DNA from: Rosettibacter sp037481715
Lineage (GTDB): Bacteria > Bacteroidota > Ignavibacteria > Ignavibacteriales > Melioribacteraceae
DNA length: 64,000 nt
Assembly (NCBI GenBank): GCA_037481715.1
Contig: JBBFLD010000005.1
Span: 62,001 to 126,000 of the forward strand
Direction: 5' to 3'
In this document: positions 1-9,136 of the stretch, in pieces
How the letters are laid out: every line of letters begins with the position of its first letter
How positions within the stretch are numbered: the first letter of the stretch is position 1
Notes under the pieces: model-generated
The model's input: only the letters and a program-made list of their open reading frames with translations
Database searches by the model: none
Told to the model about the DNA's origin: nothing
Position numbers and translations under genes: made by a program

Positions 1-116
1 AGCATAAATTAAAATCAAAAAATATTGATGTTAATTACAAGAAGGTATATCAGCATCAACTGAATTCAATTAATATATGAAATTGAATCAGGAATGAGTA
101 AGTCTTTATAAAGAAT

Positions 117-1190
117 TTACTTTTTTTCTTTAATCACATACTCCTTGTCATTTTGGAAATTGTGAACGATTAATTCGCCAAGCAGTCCAATTGCAAAAAA
201 TTGTATCCCGACAATTATTAATAAAATTCCGAGGAAGAAAATTGGACGATTATTAATTCCTCTTCCTAAAAATATTTTTTCATAAGTTAACCAAAGACTT
301 ATAAAACCACCAAATAAAGCTGTGAGCAATCCAACAAAGCCAAATAAATGCATTGGTCTTTTAATGTAACGTGTTGTAAAAAGAACTGTGATTAAGTCGA
401 TAAATCCTTTGAAAAATCTGGAGATACCAAACTTGGTTTTTCCATATCTGCGTGGATGATGTTTAACAACAACTTCAGAAATTGAAAAACCTTTCCAGCC
501 GGCAAGAACTGGAATATAACGATGCAATTCGCCATAAACATTTATGCTTTGAACCACAGCTCTTCTGTAAGCTTTTAAGCCGCAATTGAAATCATGTATT
601 TTAACATTTGTAAAGAGTCTTGTTACAAAATTGAAAAATCTTGAAGAATATTTTTTAATGAACGGGTCATATCTTTTCTTTTTCCAGCCTGAGACAAGGT
701 CGTAACCTTCTTCAAGTTTTCTTAAAAGATTTGGAATTTCTTCCGGGTCATCCTGAAGGTCTGCATCCATAGTAATGATTACATCGCCGGATGAATATTT
801 GAATCCCATTTGAAGTGCGGCAGATTTTCCATAATTTGTTCTGAAACTCAAGTAATGAACATGATTATCATGGCGTGCTAATTCTTTAATTATGGTTAAA
901 GATTTATCTGTGCTTCCATCATCAACAAAAATAATTTCATGCTCGCATGAAATATTTTTTAATGACTTTTTTAATTCATTGTAAAGCGGTCTTAAAGATT
1001 CTTCTTCGTTGTAAAGAGGAATTACAACAGAAATTTTCTTAAAGCTGAAGATTTGAAGTTCTCTAATATCCTGTCTTACAATAACTGGTTGAACTTTTTT
1101 TCTGAAATAAAATCTTCTTTGTTTTTTTCTTGGAGGAAATTGGGAGTTATGAGATTCGTGTTTTTGATTATCGCTCAAGATATAATCCAT
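117..1190 (-). CDS. Glycosyltransferase family 2, DPM1/GtrB-like membrane protein
   Basis: Predicted to transfer a sugar from a nucleotide sugar to a polyprenyl phosphate at the inner membrane, as DPM1, GtrB and ArnC relatives do. Visible GT-A motifs are VVIPLYNEEES near residue 55, VDDGSTD near 90 and MDADLQDDPEE near 142, where the acidic cluster binds metal and nucleotide. Two hydrophobic C-terminal stretches (about 280-300 and 318-342) are typical membrane anchors. The ATG at 1190 is preferred over an in-frame TTG at 1250, because the intervening 20 residues lack family motifs. About 50 basic, low-complexity residues precede the catalytic domain, which is longer than usual. The substrate cannot be read from sequence, and no neighbour indicates a pathway. 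Confidence 0.85.
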   Translation of the reverse strand: MDYILSDNQKHESHNSQFPPRKKQRRFYFRKKVQPVIVRQDIRELQIFSFKKISVVIPLYNEEESLRPLYNELKKSLKNISCEHEIIFVDDGSTDKSLTIIKELARHDNHVHYLSFRTNYGKSAALQMGFKYSSGDVIITMDADLQDDPEEIPNLLRKLEEGYDLVSGWKKKRYDPFIKKYSSRFFNFVTRLFTNVKIHDFNCGLKAYRRAVVQSINVYGELHRYIPVLAGWKGFSISEVVVKHHPRRYGKTKFGISRFFKGFIDLITVLFTTRYIKRPMHLFGFVGLLTALFGGFISLWLTYEKIFLGRGINNRPIFFLGILLIIVGIQFFAIGLLGELIVHNFQNDKEYVIKEKK

Positions 1191-1296
1191 AATTTGTAAA
1201 TAAAGTATTAATGACAATGATAAGTTAAATTTTGTTAATTCTAAAATCAACTTATTGGGAAAAGAGAATGAATAGAACTGTTATTTACTTTCTTCA

Positions 1297-1450
1297 GACT
1301 TTGTCGGTATTCTTTGTAATACTGTCTGCCTCTGGCGGATTGTAACCAAGAGTTAGTTGGCGTTTGAGTTTCTGCGGGGTGTTGTGATTTGCTTTCTCCC
1401 GACTTTGTCGGGATTCTTTGTCATACCTGTCCGCCTCTGGCGGATTGTAA
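1297..1450. repeat. Two copies of a REP-like paired-hairpin element
   Basis: Two direct copies of a roughly 50-base unit lie at 1297-1345 and 1401-1450 in the gap downstream of the radical SAM gene and upstream of the glycosyltransferase. The second copy carries two perfect small hairpins: CCCGACTTTGTCGGG (1398-1412) and CCGCCTCTGGCGG (1431-1443). The first copy has the same hairpins with substitutions. The GC-rich units stand out from AT-rich surroundings and resemble intergenic REP/BIME elements. A related hairpin occurs inside the RNase P RNA gene at 38614-38628. A short minus-strand open frame across the repeats is regarded as an artefact. Confidence 0.7.
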
Positions 1451-1496
1451 ACAAAACTTAAGCTATTTACTGACAGCAAAATGATTTATTTAATAC

Positions 1497-1531
1497 AAAA
1501 AAACCTCAGTTATTATCACTGAGGTTTTTTA
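1497..1531. terminator. Bidirectional intrinsic terminator
   Basis: A perfect 13-base inverted repeat is visible, with AAAAAACCTCAGT at 1498-1510 pairing with ACTGAGGTTTTTT at 1518-1530 around a short loop. It lies just past the stop of the minus-strand radical SAM gene and has A and T runs on both sides. Confidence 0.85.
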
Positions 1532-1551
1532 ACGAGTATTATTATAAATTG

Positions 1552-2769
1552 TTATTCTGGTCGCTTCGGCACCGACCTCAAAAATGTTCCAAACATCTTT
1601 TGTTCTTCGAGCCGGCATGACCAAACAAGGTCATCATTCCAAACTGTTATATCAGGACATCCATCGCACATGCTTTGTCTTCCATCCTGCATAAAATCAA
1701 CTGGCTGAATGAACATGATTGTTTGCATGTGTGCTTTCTTAAAAATTCTAAATGGATTCTTTAACATATTTGCTGCTGCTTTTCTTAATCCTTTATCAAA
1801 GGGCCACAAAAGCAGCATTGCAGCTCTTCCCATTTGTGTTGTCTTTGGTGATGCATAAGAAAGGTATGTCCCTTTGAAAAAGTGGTGTGCAATCATAACA
1901 AGTTCCAAAAATTTTGGACCTGCATAACCATAGATTTTTTTCTTCGTCCCGATTCTTTCTGTTAACAGCCACTTAAAAGAATCAACTTTTTCTGTTCCAT
2001 TTAAATATGCACATGGAGTAAAATCTGGATAATATTCTCTCACAACTTTTAAAACATCAGTAGAAAGAATATCAACTTTTCTATCTGTATCCGAATGATA
2101 GGAAATAGTCTGCCAGTCAATTTTTTGTCCGCCAGCATACCAATCAAATGGAAGCGAAGGAACTACATGACGAAAACAGATAAATACCATTGTGTGAACA
2201 ATATCAATATTTTCAGCTGCCCATTTAATTAACTCGGGTGTATATTGTAATGTATCTTCATAAACTGTTGAATTGAAAGAGCAGGCAATTCCACCAACAT
2301 CTGCAAGCATCTTTGCATAATGATAACGGAGCTCATTTAACTCAACTTCGTTCTTTCCTTTCCATTTTCCACCGCGTCCCTGCTTGCTGTCAACATGAAA
2401 AGTAAAACCAAAAACACCTGCTTTTTTCAAATCTTTCAATAATTCTTTAGTTAATACAGCACCATTTGTGTTTACAATTGGTTTTAATCCTCTTCTTTTA
2501 ATTTCTGCAACTATTTCAACAATTTGAGGATGCAAGAGCGGATCGCCCCCTGCAATCGAGATGCAATCAGAATTTCTTTTTTGCTGAAAGACATCAAGTT
2601 CATGTTTAATTAAATCAAGAGGTTTGTGAGAATTTTTTTCATTTTCACGGTAACATCCGTCGCATGCAAGATTACACATTGAAGTTGGCTCAAGCCAGGA
2701 TATTGCATTGTCAGGAAGTGTCCATGGTAATCGATATAATTGACGATGATTAAGAACTGAATCTGCCAT
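1552..2769 (-). CDS. Radical SAM protein of unknown substrate
   Basis: A 405-residue radical SAM enzyme expected to cleave S-adenosylmethionine at a [4Fe-4S] cluster. The cluster motif CNLACDGC is near residues 32-39. It is followed by IAGGDPLLHP (the GGEP-like SAM-binding strand) near 75 and a TNGAVLTKE segment near 100. The C-terminus has three further cysteines, in CDGCPD and VWSCRLEE, and could bind an auxiliary cluster as in SPASM-type proteins. The ATG at 2769 is chosen because GAGGGAAACT stands directly upstream, whereas the in-frame TTG at 2820 has no ribosome site. It stands alone between terminators, so context gives no substrate. HpnH-like or peptide-modifying roles are possible but unsupported. 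Confidence 0.8.
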   Translation of the reverse strand: MADSVLNHRQLYRLPWTLPDNAISWLEPTSMCNLACDGCYRENEKNSHKPLDLIKHELDVFQQKRNSDCISIAGGDPLLHPQIVEIVAEIKRRGLKPIVNTNGAVLTKELLKDLKKAGVFGFTFHVDSKQGRGGKWKGKNEVELNELRYHYAKMLADVGGIACSFNSTVYEDTLQYTPELIKWAAENIDIVHTMVFICFRHVVPSLPFDWYAGGQKIDWQTISYHSDTDRKVDILSTDVLKVVREYYPDFTPCAYLNGTEKVDSFKWLLTERIGTKKKIYGYAGPKFLELVMIAHHFFKGTYLSYASPKTTQMGRAAMLLLWPFDKGLRKAAANMLKNPFRIFKKAHMQTIMFIQPVDFMQDGRQSMCDGCPDITVWNDDLVWSCRLEEQKMFGTFLRSVPKRPE

Positions 2770-3001
2770 AGTTTCCCTCAATTTATTTGAAAGATTGATT
2801 ATTCCCTTTTGCGAAATCAATTCAATGATGGCAGAAACTAAACAATAATTTTTATCAATAAAAATGTAATAAAAAGATTAATTATTGAGAAAAATATTTC
2901 TGAAAAATTATTCATTTATACAAATGAATTTAAGAAGACATGCACCCGAGATATTTATGCATAAATTCAGTCTTTAGAACTGAATTATTATTTGAAAAGA
3001 T

Positions 3002-3036
3002 AAAAAAAGCCGCACGGTAAAGCGGCGGCTTAAAAA
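3002..3036. terminator. Intrinsic terminator downstream of the T9SS surface protein
   Basis: AAGCCGC (3007-3013) pairs with GCGGCTT (3025-3031), flanked by an A-run on the left and further A-rich sequence on the right. On the minus strand this gives a GC hairpin followed by T residues just past the stop at 3050. Confidence 0.7.
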
Positions 3037-3049
3037 AGCAAGATTATAT

Positions 3050-4912
3050 TTATTTCATCAAAATAAATTTTTTAACCTGAGTAAAATTATTTGCTTCTAA
3101 TCGATAGAAATAAACACCTGAAGAAATTCTTTTAGTATCTTTTAATAAACTTTCTGCTGAAAAGCTGACAGTATAACTACCTGCATTCTGATATTCATCA
3201 ACAATTACGGCAACCTCGCTGCCAAGAATGTCGTAAACTTTTAATGTAACATGTGCATCTTCGGGAATTTCATACTTTATGGTTGTGGTTGGATTAAAAG
3301 GATTAGGATAATTTTGATATAAAGCATAATTAACAGGGATTAAATTCTTTTCTTTATCTTTAACATCTGTTAAAGTTCGTCCAGGATATCTGCTTGATAT
3401 TTTAATTGCATAACTTCCATAACCCAAATATTTCCATGCTTTTATATAATAAGTATTTGCAAGAGCATTTTTATAAGACATAATTTCCTTTGTTCCCCAT
3501 TCGCCAGCTGCAGAAATTTGCATCCCATTTGCATCATATAATGCAAGGTCAATTTCAAGTGTAGAATCAGAGTCGGTTCTAATATAAAGTGAATCCCAAT
3601 TTGTTGACAAATTTAATTTGTAATAATCGCTTTCATCAGTTATTCCATTTGAATAATAACCAAGATGACCGGTGTAAACAATTTCTGGATTAATTAAAAT
3701 TGCTTCTGCAAGATTGTTATTTGGTTCAGTGTCATTTTCATATTTTGCTTTGATAAATTCTGCTGTAATTTTATAAGAACCATAACCGCTGTATTTCAGA
3801 GCTCGAACAAAATATTTACCTGGAGCTAAATTATTAAAATGAGTCTGTTCATTAATTCCTGTGCTGATATCATAACTTGCAATTTGGGTTTTGCCATCAA
3901 CATCATACAAAGACAAATCAATATCAAGAGTTTCGTTTGATAATGTTTTCACATTTAATGCTCCATCAAGTTTTACATCTACGCTCCACCAATCGACTTC
4001 ATCTGTATATTTATTTGAGTAATAACCCAAATGACCATAATTAAATGAATTTCCACTCAAAGGAAATACACCCAAATTCTGTGCTTTATCATAAGAATCA
4101 TTTTCTTCAATATCGTTTGTGGTTACACCTTCGATAGATGTTTGAATATAAGTGCTGATAATTTTATAGCCCCCATGTTTGCTGTAGAGAGATACTTTGA
4201 TATAATATGTTCCCGGCATAAGATTATTAAAATGGGTTTCTTCAATTAAGCCTGTAGAAATATCATAAGATGCAATTGAGTTTATTCCATCAACATCGTA
4301 AATAGATAAATCAATATCAGCAGAATCTGATTCTGTTCTAATCTTTAAACTGCCATCATGTGGAATAACAACTTTCCACCAATCAAGATTATCAACAACT
4401 AAAGCTTGGTAGTAACCAATATGACCTGTAGATTCTGAATTGAGATTTAAAAGCAAAGCATTTTCAAATGAGTCATTTGGTTCTGAATCATTCAAATAGG
4501 GAGCTTGTGTAAATCGATTGAATATAGTATAGCTGCCAGAGCCTCTGTATCTTACAGCTTTTATAAAATATTTGCCAGCTTTTAATGCATTATGATGTGT
4601 TGATTCTTTTTGTCCAACAGAAATATCATAAGAAGCTATTGATGTAGTACCATCAATATCATAAATGTATAAATCAATATCCAAATCATTTGTAGAATTT
4701 ACTTCTACATAAAGACTTCCATCCTGAGGCAATACTACAAACCACCAATCTTCATTATCATAATTTTGTCCATCTGTGTAAAAAAGGCTGCCGTTATCAC
4801 TTGAATTAAGCTGGAGTGAATTTGCCTGAAGATAACTATTGTTTGGTTCACCTTCTGCATTCAACTTTATACTTAACAGCAGCAATGAGATAAAGAAAAA
4901 TGTTTTTTTCAT
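3050..4912 (-). CDS. Secreted protein with four PPC-like repeats and T9SS sorting domain
   Basis: A 620-residue exported protein. The N-terminus is a signal peptide ending near LNAEG. Four similar units of about 125 residues follow, each opening with an E-(P/E)-N-(N/D) motif (near residues 22, 145, 270 and 395). Each carries a DxDLxxYDxxG core and a YxIxxxxY ending, which resembles bacterial pre-peptidase C-terminal (PPC) beta-sandwich domains. The last 85 residues, beginning NYPNPFNPTTTIKY and ending in SGVYFYRLEANN, form a type A T9SS sorting domain that directs export and surface attachment. No catalytic domain is visible, so a structural or carbohydrate/metal-binding surface role is inferred. 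It is unusual in consisting of PPC-like units without a protease. Confidence 0.85.
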   Translation of the reverse strand: MKKTFFFISLLLLSIKLNAEGEPNNSYLQANSLQLNSSDNGSLFYTDGQNYDNEDWWFVVLPQDGSLYVEVNSTNDLDIDLYIYDIDGTTSIASYDISVGQKESTHHNALKAGKYFIKAVRYRGSGSYTIFNRFTQAPYLNDSEPNDSFENALLLNLNSESTGHIGYYQALVVDNLDWWKVVIPHDGSLKIRTESDSADIDLSIYDVDGINSIASYDISTGLIEETHFNNLMPGTYYIKVSLYSKHGGYKIISTYIQTSIEGVTTNDIEENDSYDKAQNLGVFPLSGNSFNYGHLGYYSNKYTDEVDWWSVDVKLDGALNVKTLSNETLDIDLSLYDVDGKTQIASYDISTGINEQTHFNNLAPGKYFVRALKYSGYGSYKITAEFIKAKYENDTEPNNNLAEAILINPEIVYTGHLGYYSNGITDESDYYKLNLSTNWDSLYIRTDSDSTLEIDLALYDANGMQISAAGEWGTKEIMSYKNALANTYYIKAWKYLGYGSYAIKISSRYPGRTLTDVKDKEKNLIPVNYALYQNYPNPFNPTTTIKYEIPEDAHVTLKVYDILGSEVAVIVDEYQNAGSYTVSFSAESLLKDTKRISSGVYFYRLEANNFTQVKKFILMK

Positions 4913-5152
4913 AACTTTCTCCTTGTTTTCTATTGTTATATTTATTCATGTTAATAATTTTTATTTTGATACTTAACAAAGAGAAAGTTACTTATGGATG
5001 CTGTTAAGTATTAAAAAAACATTTTTAATTAACTCCAAAACCAAGTTACTGAATAAAAAATAAATAAAAAATCTTAAGCTGCCATTTTGTGATATAGAAT
5101 AAGAGTGATGCTTCCATAACTTTCTGTTTAAAAAACTTGGATAGTAAAATTT

Positions 5153-6280
5153 TTATCCTAACTTTTTGTGGAACCTTTTCGAGCTTAAAAAGAGAATTGT
5201 TAGTCCCATAAGAAAAAGAATAATCAATTCTTTCCACAATTCATAAAATCCGTTGCCTTTAAGAATTACTCCTCTAATTATTATTAAAAAATATTTTAGC
5301 GGGATTATGTATGTAATAAATTGAATTATGCGAGGCATGTTTTCAATTGGGAAGACAAAGCCTGAGAAGTAAATCATTGGCAGCATTACACCAAAAACTG
5401 TTACCATCATTGCTTGTTGTTGAGTCTTTGATATTGTTGATACAAATAATCCCAAGCCAAGAGTTGTAAGCGTAAAAACTAAAGATGCCAAAAAGAATAA
5501 AAAAACATTCCCTCGAATTGAAATGCCAAACCAAAAAACCATCACAGAATTTACAAGCAGAATGATTACAAAACTAATTATAATGAACGGCAATATTTTA
5601 CCGAGTATCAATTGCCATGGTTTAACTGGTGTTACAATTAATTGTTCTAAGGTTCCAACTTCTTTTTCTTTAACAATTGCAAGTGAAGTTAAAAGCATTG
5701 TCATAATCATTAAGAGTAAAGCTGTTATTGCTGGGATCATAAATACTCTTGTTTTCAATTCTGGATTATACCAGATTCTAACTGCAGGCTGAATTGTTTT
5801 TGTAACAACGGCAATTCCTCTTTTGGCTGCAAAATCTTTAATTATATTTTGTGTAAATTCAGAAGTTATTGCTTGAACATACCCTGCGGATATTGAGCCT
5901 TTGGTTCCATCAGAGCCATCGATTAACAATTGAATTTTTGATGTTATTCCACTGTAAATATTTTTTTCAAAATTAACAGGGATTACAATGCCGACTGTTG
6001 CTTTCCCGCTCAAAATATAGTTCTCTATTTCTTTATAATCATCTGTGTATTGCTTTAATGTAAAATAACCGGATTGCACAAGTTTTTCTAAATATTTTTT
6101 GCTCAATTGAGATTTATCCTGATTGAAAACAATCATATCAATATTATTTACATCAAATGTTGCTGCATATCCCAAAAGTAAAGTTTGTAATACAGGAGCA
6201 ATTAAAACAATTAAAAACATTTTTGGGTCTCGTTTTAACTGCTGAAGTTCTTTTTTGATAAAATAAATCAAAGTTCTCAT
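5153..6280 (-). CDS. ABC-2 type transporter permease (second subunit)
   Basis: A 375-residue inner-membrane permease of the ABC-2 family (YhhJ/YbhR-like). It has one N-terminal membrane segment (about 22-42), a periplasmic domain of about 140 residues, then five hydrophobic segments from about 180 to the end. The family signature VKEKEVGTLEQLIVTPVKP lies between the second and third helices. It follows the homologous permease by six bases and should pair with it and the ATPase to export a hydrophobic compound or drug. No periplasmic adaptor (HlyD-like) or outer-membrane factor gene is adjacent, unlike the classical YbhGFSR arrangement. Confidence 0.88.
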   Translation of the reverse strand: MRTLIYFIKKELQQLKRDPKMFLIVLIAPVLQTLLLGYAATFDVNNIDMIVFNQDKSQLSKKYLEKLVQSGYFTLKQYTDDYKEIENYILSGKATVGIVIPVNFEKNIYSGITSKIQLLIDGSDGTKGSISAGYVQAITSEFTQNIIKDFAAKRGIAVVTKTIQPAVRIWYNPELKTRVFMIPAITALLLMIMTMLLTSLAIVKEKEVGTLEQLIVTPVKPWQLILGKILPFIIISFVIILLVNSVMVFWFGISIRGNVFLFFLASLVFTLTTLGLGLFVSTISKTQQQAMMVTVFGVMLPMIYFSGFVFPIENMPRIIQFITYIIPLKYFLIIIRGVILKGNGFYELWKELIILFLMGLTILFLSSKRFHKKLG

Positions 6281-6286
6281 CGTTGA

Positions 6287-7438
6287 CTAACTGATTTTTT
6301 TCAAATAAGCTTTTGCTGCAATGGATACACTTATAACAGAAAATAAAATCATATAAAGTAATTGCTGCCAGTAATTTTCTACACCAGCACCTTTCAATAA
6401 AATTGCTCTAAGACATGCTATATAAAATTTTGTAGGAGTAATATTTGTAATTATTTGAATAACAACCGGCATGCTTTCAATTGGGAAAATAAATCCAGAC
6501 AATAACAAAGACGGCAGCAGCGAAATCAATGTGCCTATTTGAAAAGCAACCTGAAGTGAATCTGCAACTACAGATACAATTATACCCATTCCCAGAGATG
6601 CAGTAAGAAAAATAAGTGTGCATATCATCAACCAGAGGAAACTTCCTTTAACCACAATATCAAAAAATAAATAACCAGTTAAAAGCACTATTCCTGCATT
6701 TATAAATGCAATTATAATGTAAGGAATAATTTTCCCGAGAAGAAGTTCAATTACAGAAAGGGATGAAACATTAAGCTGTTCAATTGTTCCTTTTTCTTTT
6801 TCTCTGACAATTGAAAGTGAGATTGTAACTACTGCAACAAGAATCAATATCATTCCAATTAGACCAGGCAACAAAAATCGAGTTGAATTTAATTCGGGAT
6901 TAAACCAGAATCTTGGTTCAAGCTGAATTGGAATGAATAACTTTGCTCCCATTCTTCCTAAAAACTCTGCCGTAATTTTTCTTGATAAATCTGCTGTTGC
7001 AATGTTAACATAATTCATTATTAAAGTTGCGGTGTTCCCCTGAACTCCATCAATCAAATATTGAATTTTTGCATTTTGATTAGAATTAATATCCCTCGAA
7101 AAACTTTCTGGTATAACTATTACACACTGTGCTAAATTTTCATCTAGTATTCTTTTAATCTGATTATCATTTTCAATATAGCCAACCAAGTCAAAATATT
7201 CGCTGCTTATAAGAGATTGTATATAAGATTTGCTTAGAGTTGATTTATCTAAATCATAAACTGCAATTTTCACATGGCGAACATCGAAGTTAATAGCATA
7301 ACCAAAAACAATCAGAAGAAATATTGGAAACAAAAAAATAACACCAAGCATGCGAACATCGCGCATGAGTTGTTTGATTTCTTTTTTTGATATTGCTTTT
7401 ATTCTCAACAATCTTTCTTTAAGATGATGCTTTTTCAT
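6287..7438 (-). CDS. ABC-2 type transporter permease (first subunit)
   Basis: A 383-residue paralogue of the downstream permease with the same plan: one N-terminal helix near 27-47, an extracytoplasmic domain, then five or six helices from about 190. The signature REKEKGTIEQLNVSSLSV is intact. Its start lies inside the 3' end of the ATPase gene (20-base overlap), so translation is probably coupled. The two permeases presumably form a heterodimer. The substrate is unknown; related systems export drugs, lipids or polymers. Confidence 0.88.
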   Translation of the reverse strand: MKKHHLKERLLRIKAISKKEIKQLMRDVRMLGVIFLFPIFLLIVFGYAINFDVRHVKIAVYDLDKSTLSKSYIQSLISSEYFDLVGYIENDNQIKRILDENLAQCVIVIPESFSRDINSNQNAKIQYLIDGVQGNTATLIMNYVNIATADLSRKITAEFLGRMGAKLFIPIQLEPRFWFNPELNSTRFLLPGLIGMILILVAVVTISLSIVREKEKGTIEQLNVSSLSVIELLLGKIIPYIIIAFINAGIVLLTGYLFFDIVVKGSFLWLMICTLIFLTASLGMGIIVSVVADSLQVAFQIGTLISLLPSLLLSGFIFPIESMPVVIQIITNITPTKFYIACLRAILLKGAGVENYWQQLLYMILFSVISVSIAAKAYLKKIS

Positions 7439-8363
7439 TTTCCTTTCTTTTTTCTAAAAGATGAATAAAAACATCTTCGAGTGTAGGAACAATTGAGTTA
7501 ATTCTTTTGGGTGCAATATTTTGTTCAATCAACAGCGAATTAATCTGACTAACATCTTGAAAATTTTTATTTGTAATTACATGAAGATTATTTCCAAATA
7601 TCGATACTTCGCTTACAAAATTTTGCTTCTCAAGAATTTCGAGTGCTTCGATTGTATTGCTGCTTTCTATTTCAAAAATTGGGTTTTCAATGTAATTGGA
7701 TTTAAGCTGCTTTGGATTTCCCTGTGCAATAATTTTTCCTGAATCAATTAAAATAATATCATTGCAATATTCTGCTTCTTCGAGGTAATGAGTTGTAACA
7801 AGAACTGTTGTTCCTTCATTAGAAAGTTCATTGATTAAATCCCAAAAGTTTCTTCTGTAAATTGGGTCAACTCCGCTTGTTGGTTCATCAAGAAAAACAA
7901 TCTTAGGATTATGAATTACTGCGATTCCAAGTGCAAGTCGTTGTTTAATTCCTCCAGGCAGTGAACCTGTTAATAATTTTTCATTTCCTTTCAAGTAAGA
8001 AATCTTTAAGACCCAATCTTTCTTTTCTTTCAAAATTTTTCCGTGCAATCCGTAAATGCCTCCAAAAAATTCAATATTCTCTTCAACTGTTAAATCATTA
8101 TAAAGAGAAAATTTTTGTGACATGTAACCAATATTCAATTTTACCTTGTCTGGATTTTCAACAACACTAAATCCTCCCACAATTGCATCTCCGGATGTTG
8201 GCTCAAGAATTCCACACAACATTCTGATTGTTGTAGATTTTCCTGCACCATTTGCTCCAAGAAATCCAAAAATTTCTCCTTCTTTCACATTGAATGAAAT
8301 ATTATCAACAGCTGTAAAGGAATCAAATTTTTTGGTAAGATTTTTTACTTCGATGCTGTACAT
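7419..8363 (-). CDS. ABC transporter ATP-binding protein for the ABC-2 exporter
   Basis: The energising subunit of the exporter, acting at the cytoplasmic face. Walker A is GANGAGKST (about residue 37), the signature loop is LPGGIKQRL (about 135) in place of the usual LSGGQ, and Walker B is IVFLDEPTSGVDP (about 155). The H-loop TTHYLEEAEYC follows. The ATG at 8363 (MYSIEVKNLTKKF) fits the family start better than the in-frame TTG at 8378. The roughly 80-residue C-terminal tail (IVPTLEDVFIHL) is typical of drug/lipid exporter ATPases. It is first in a three-gene minus-strand operon divergent from the heme genes. Confidence 0.92.
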   Translation of the reverse strand: MYSIEVKNLTKKFDSFTAVDNISFNVKEGEIFGFLGANGAGKSTTIRMLCGILEPTSGDAIVGGFSVVENPDKVKLNIGYMSQKFSLYNDLTVEENIEFFGGIYGLHGKILKEKKDWVLKISYLKGNEKLLTGSLPGGIKQRLALGIAVIHNPKIVFLDEPTSGVDPIYRRNFWDLINELSNEGTTVLVTTHYLEEAEYCNDIILIDSGKIIAQGNPKQLKSNYIENPIFEIESSNTIEALEILEKQNFVSEVSIFGNNLHVITNKNFQDVSQINSLLIEQNIAPKRINSIVPTLEDVFIHLLEKRKENEKASS

Positions 8364-8462
8364 ATTTTTAACACTCAAAATACAACAATAAAATTAACAC
8401 AATTATTTTATTTATTGAACTAATTGAAGAAAATATTGTTCTTTGTGTAAACAGGAGGGGTT

Positions 8463-9128
8463 ATGAAAAAACTAATTACAACTACTGTTATTGCTCTATT
8501 TCTTTTTTCCATCTCTGTGATAATTTCAAGAAGTTTTAGAGTCGAAAAAATTCCAAACGGCAATAAATTTTCCTGTGCAAATTGTCATATCAGCTCTTCT
8601 GGCGGAGGACCACGCAATAGTTTTGGTAAAGCTGTAGAATCAAGAGTAACACCTGGTGGTTTTCAAGACTTCTGGGATTCTGATTTAGCTTCACTCGATT
8701 CTGATGGAGATGGATTTTCGAACGGTGTTGAACTTCAAGACCCAAATGGTACTTGGCGACCAGGACAACCAAATCCAGGTAATCCAAATCAGGTATCAAA
8801 TCCTGGGGACCCAAATAGTAAACCTTCAATTACCTTTGTTGAAACTACTGATTATCCTTATCAATACAAATTATACGATAATTATCCCAATCCATTCAAT
8901 CCAGAGACTATAATTCGTTATCAATTGCCTGTTGCAGGAAAAGTTATTCTAAAAGTTTATGATATTCTTGGGAATGAAATTGCATCACTCTTAAATGAAT
9001 ATAAGGAGGCCGGCAATTATGAAATAACTTTTTCTGCTGATAAATTCAATCTTCAGAGCGGGGTTTATTTATACAGATTGCAGTCGGGGCATTTTTCAGA
9101 AACCAAAAAGATGTTATTAATAAAATAA
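8463..9128 (+). CDS. Secreted one-heme protein with calcium-type motif and T9SS sorting domain
   Basis: A 221-residue exported protein with a strong ribosome site (AGGAGGGG) just before the ATG. A signal peptide covers residues 1-22. FSCANCHISSSGG near residue 39 contains a CxxCH c-type heme site. DSDGDGFSNGVE near 80 is an Asp-rich calcium-binding motif as in thrombospondin type 3 or EF-hand loops. A Pro/Asn/Gly-rich linker leads to a type A T9SS sorting domain (YPNPFNPETIIRY to the end). This predicts a surface-anchored monoheme protein. It lies nine bases upstream of a one-heme/beta-barrel gene that shares its CxxCHxxxxGG...RN...FG pattern, so the two probably act together. An electron-transfer role is inferred, not shown. 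Confidence 0.82.
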   Translation: MKKLITTTVIALFLFSISVIISRSFRVEKIPNGNKFSCANCHISSSGGGPRNSFGKAVESRVTPGGFQDFWDSDLASLDSDGDGFSNGVELQDPNGTWRPGQPNPGNPNQVSNPGDPNSKPSITFVETTDYPYQYKLYDNYPNPFNPETIIRYQLPVAGKVILKVYDILGNEIASLLNEYKEAGNYEITFSADKFNLQSGVYLYRLQSGHFSETKKMLLIK

Positions 9129-9136
9129 ATTTAATT

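Noticed and set aside
1294..1479. Short minus-strand open frame with repeated NPPEAD-like sequence
   Set aside because: It is only the translation of the paired-hairpin repeats; the two matching peptides come from the direct DNA repeat.
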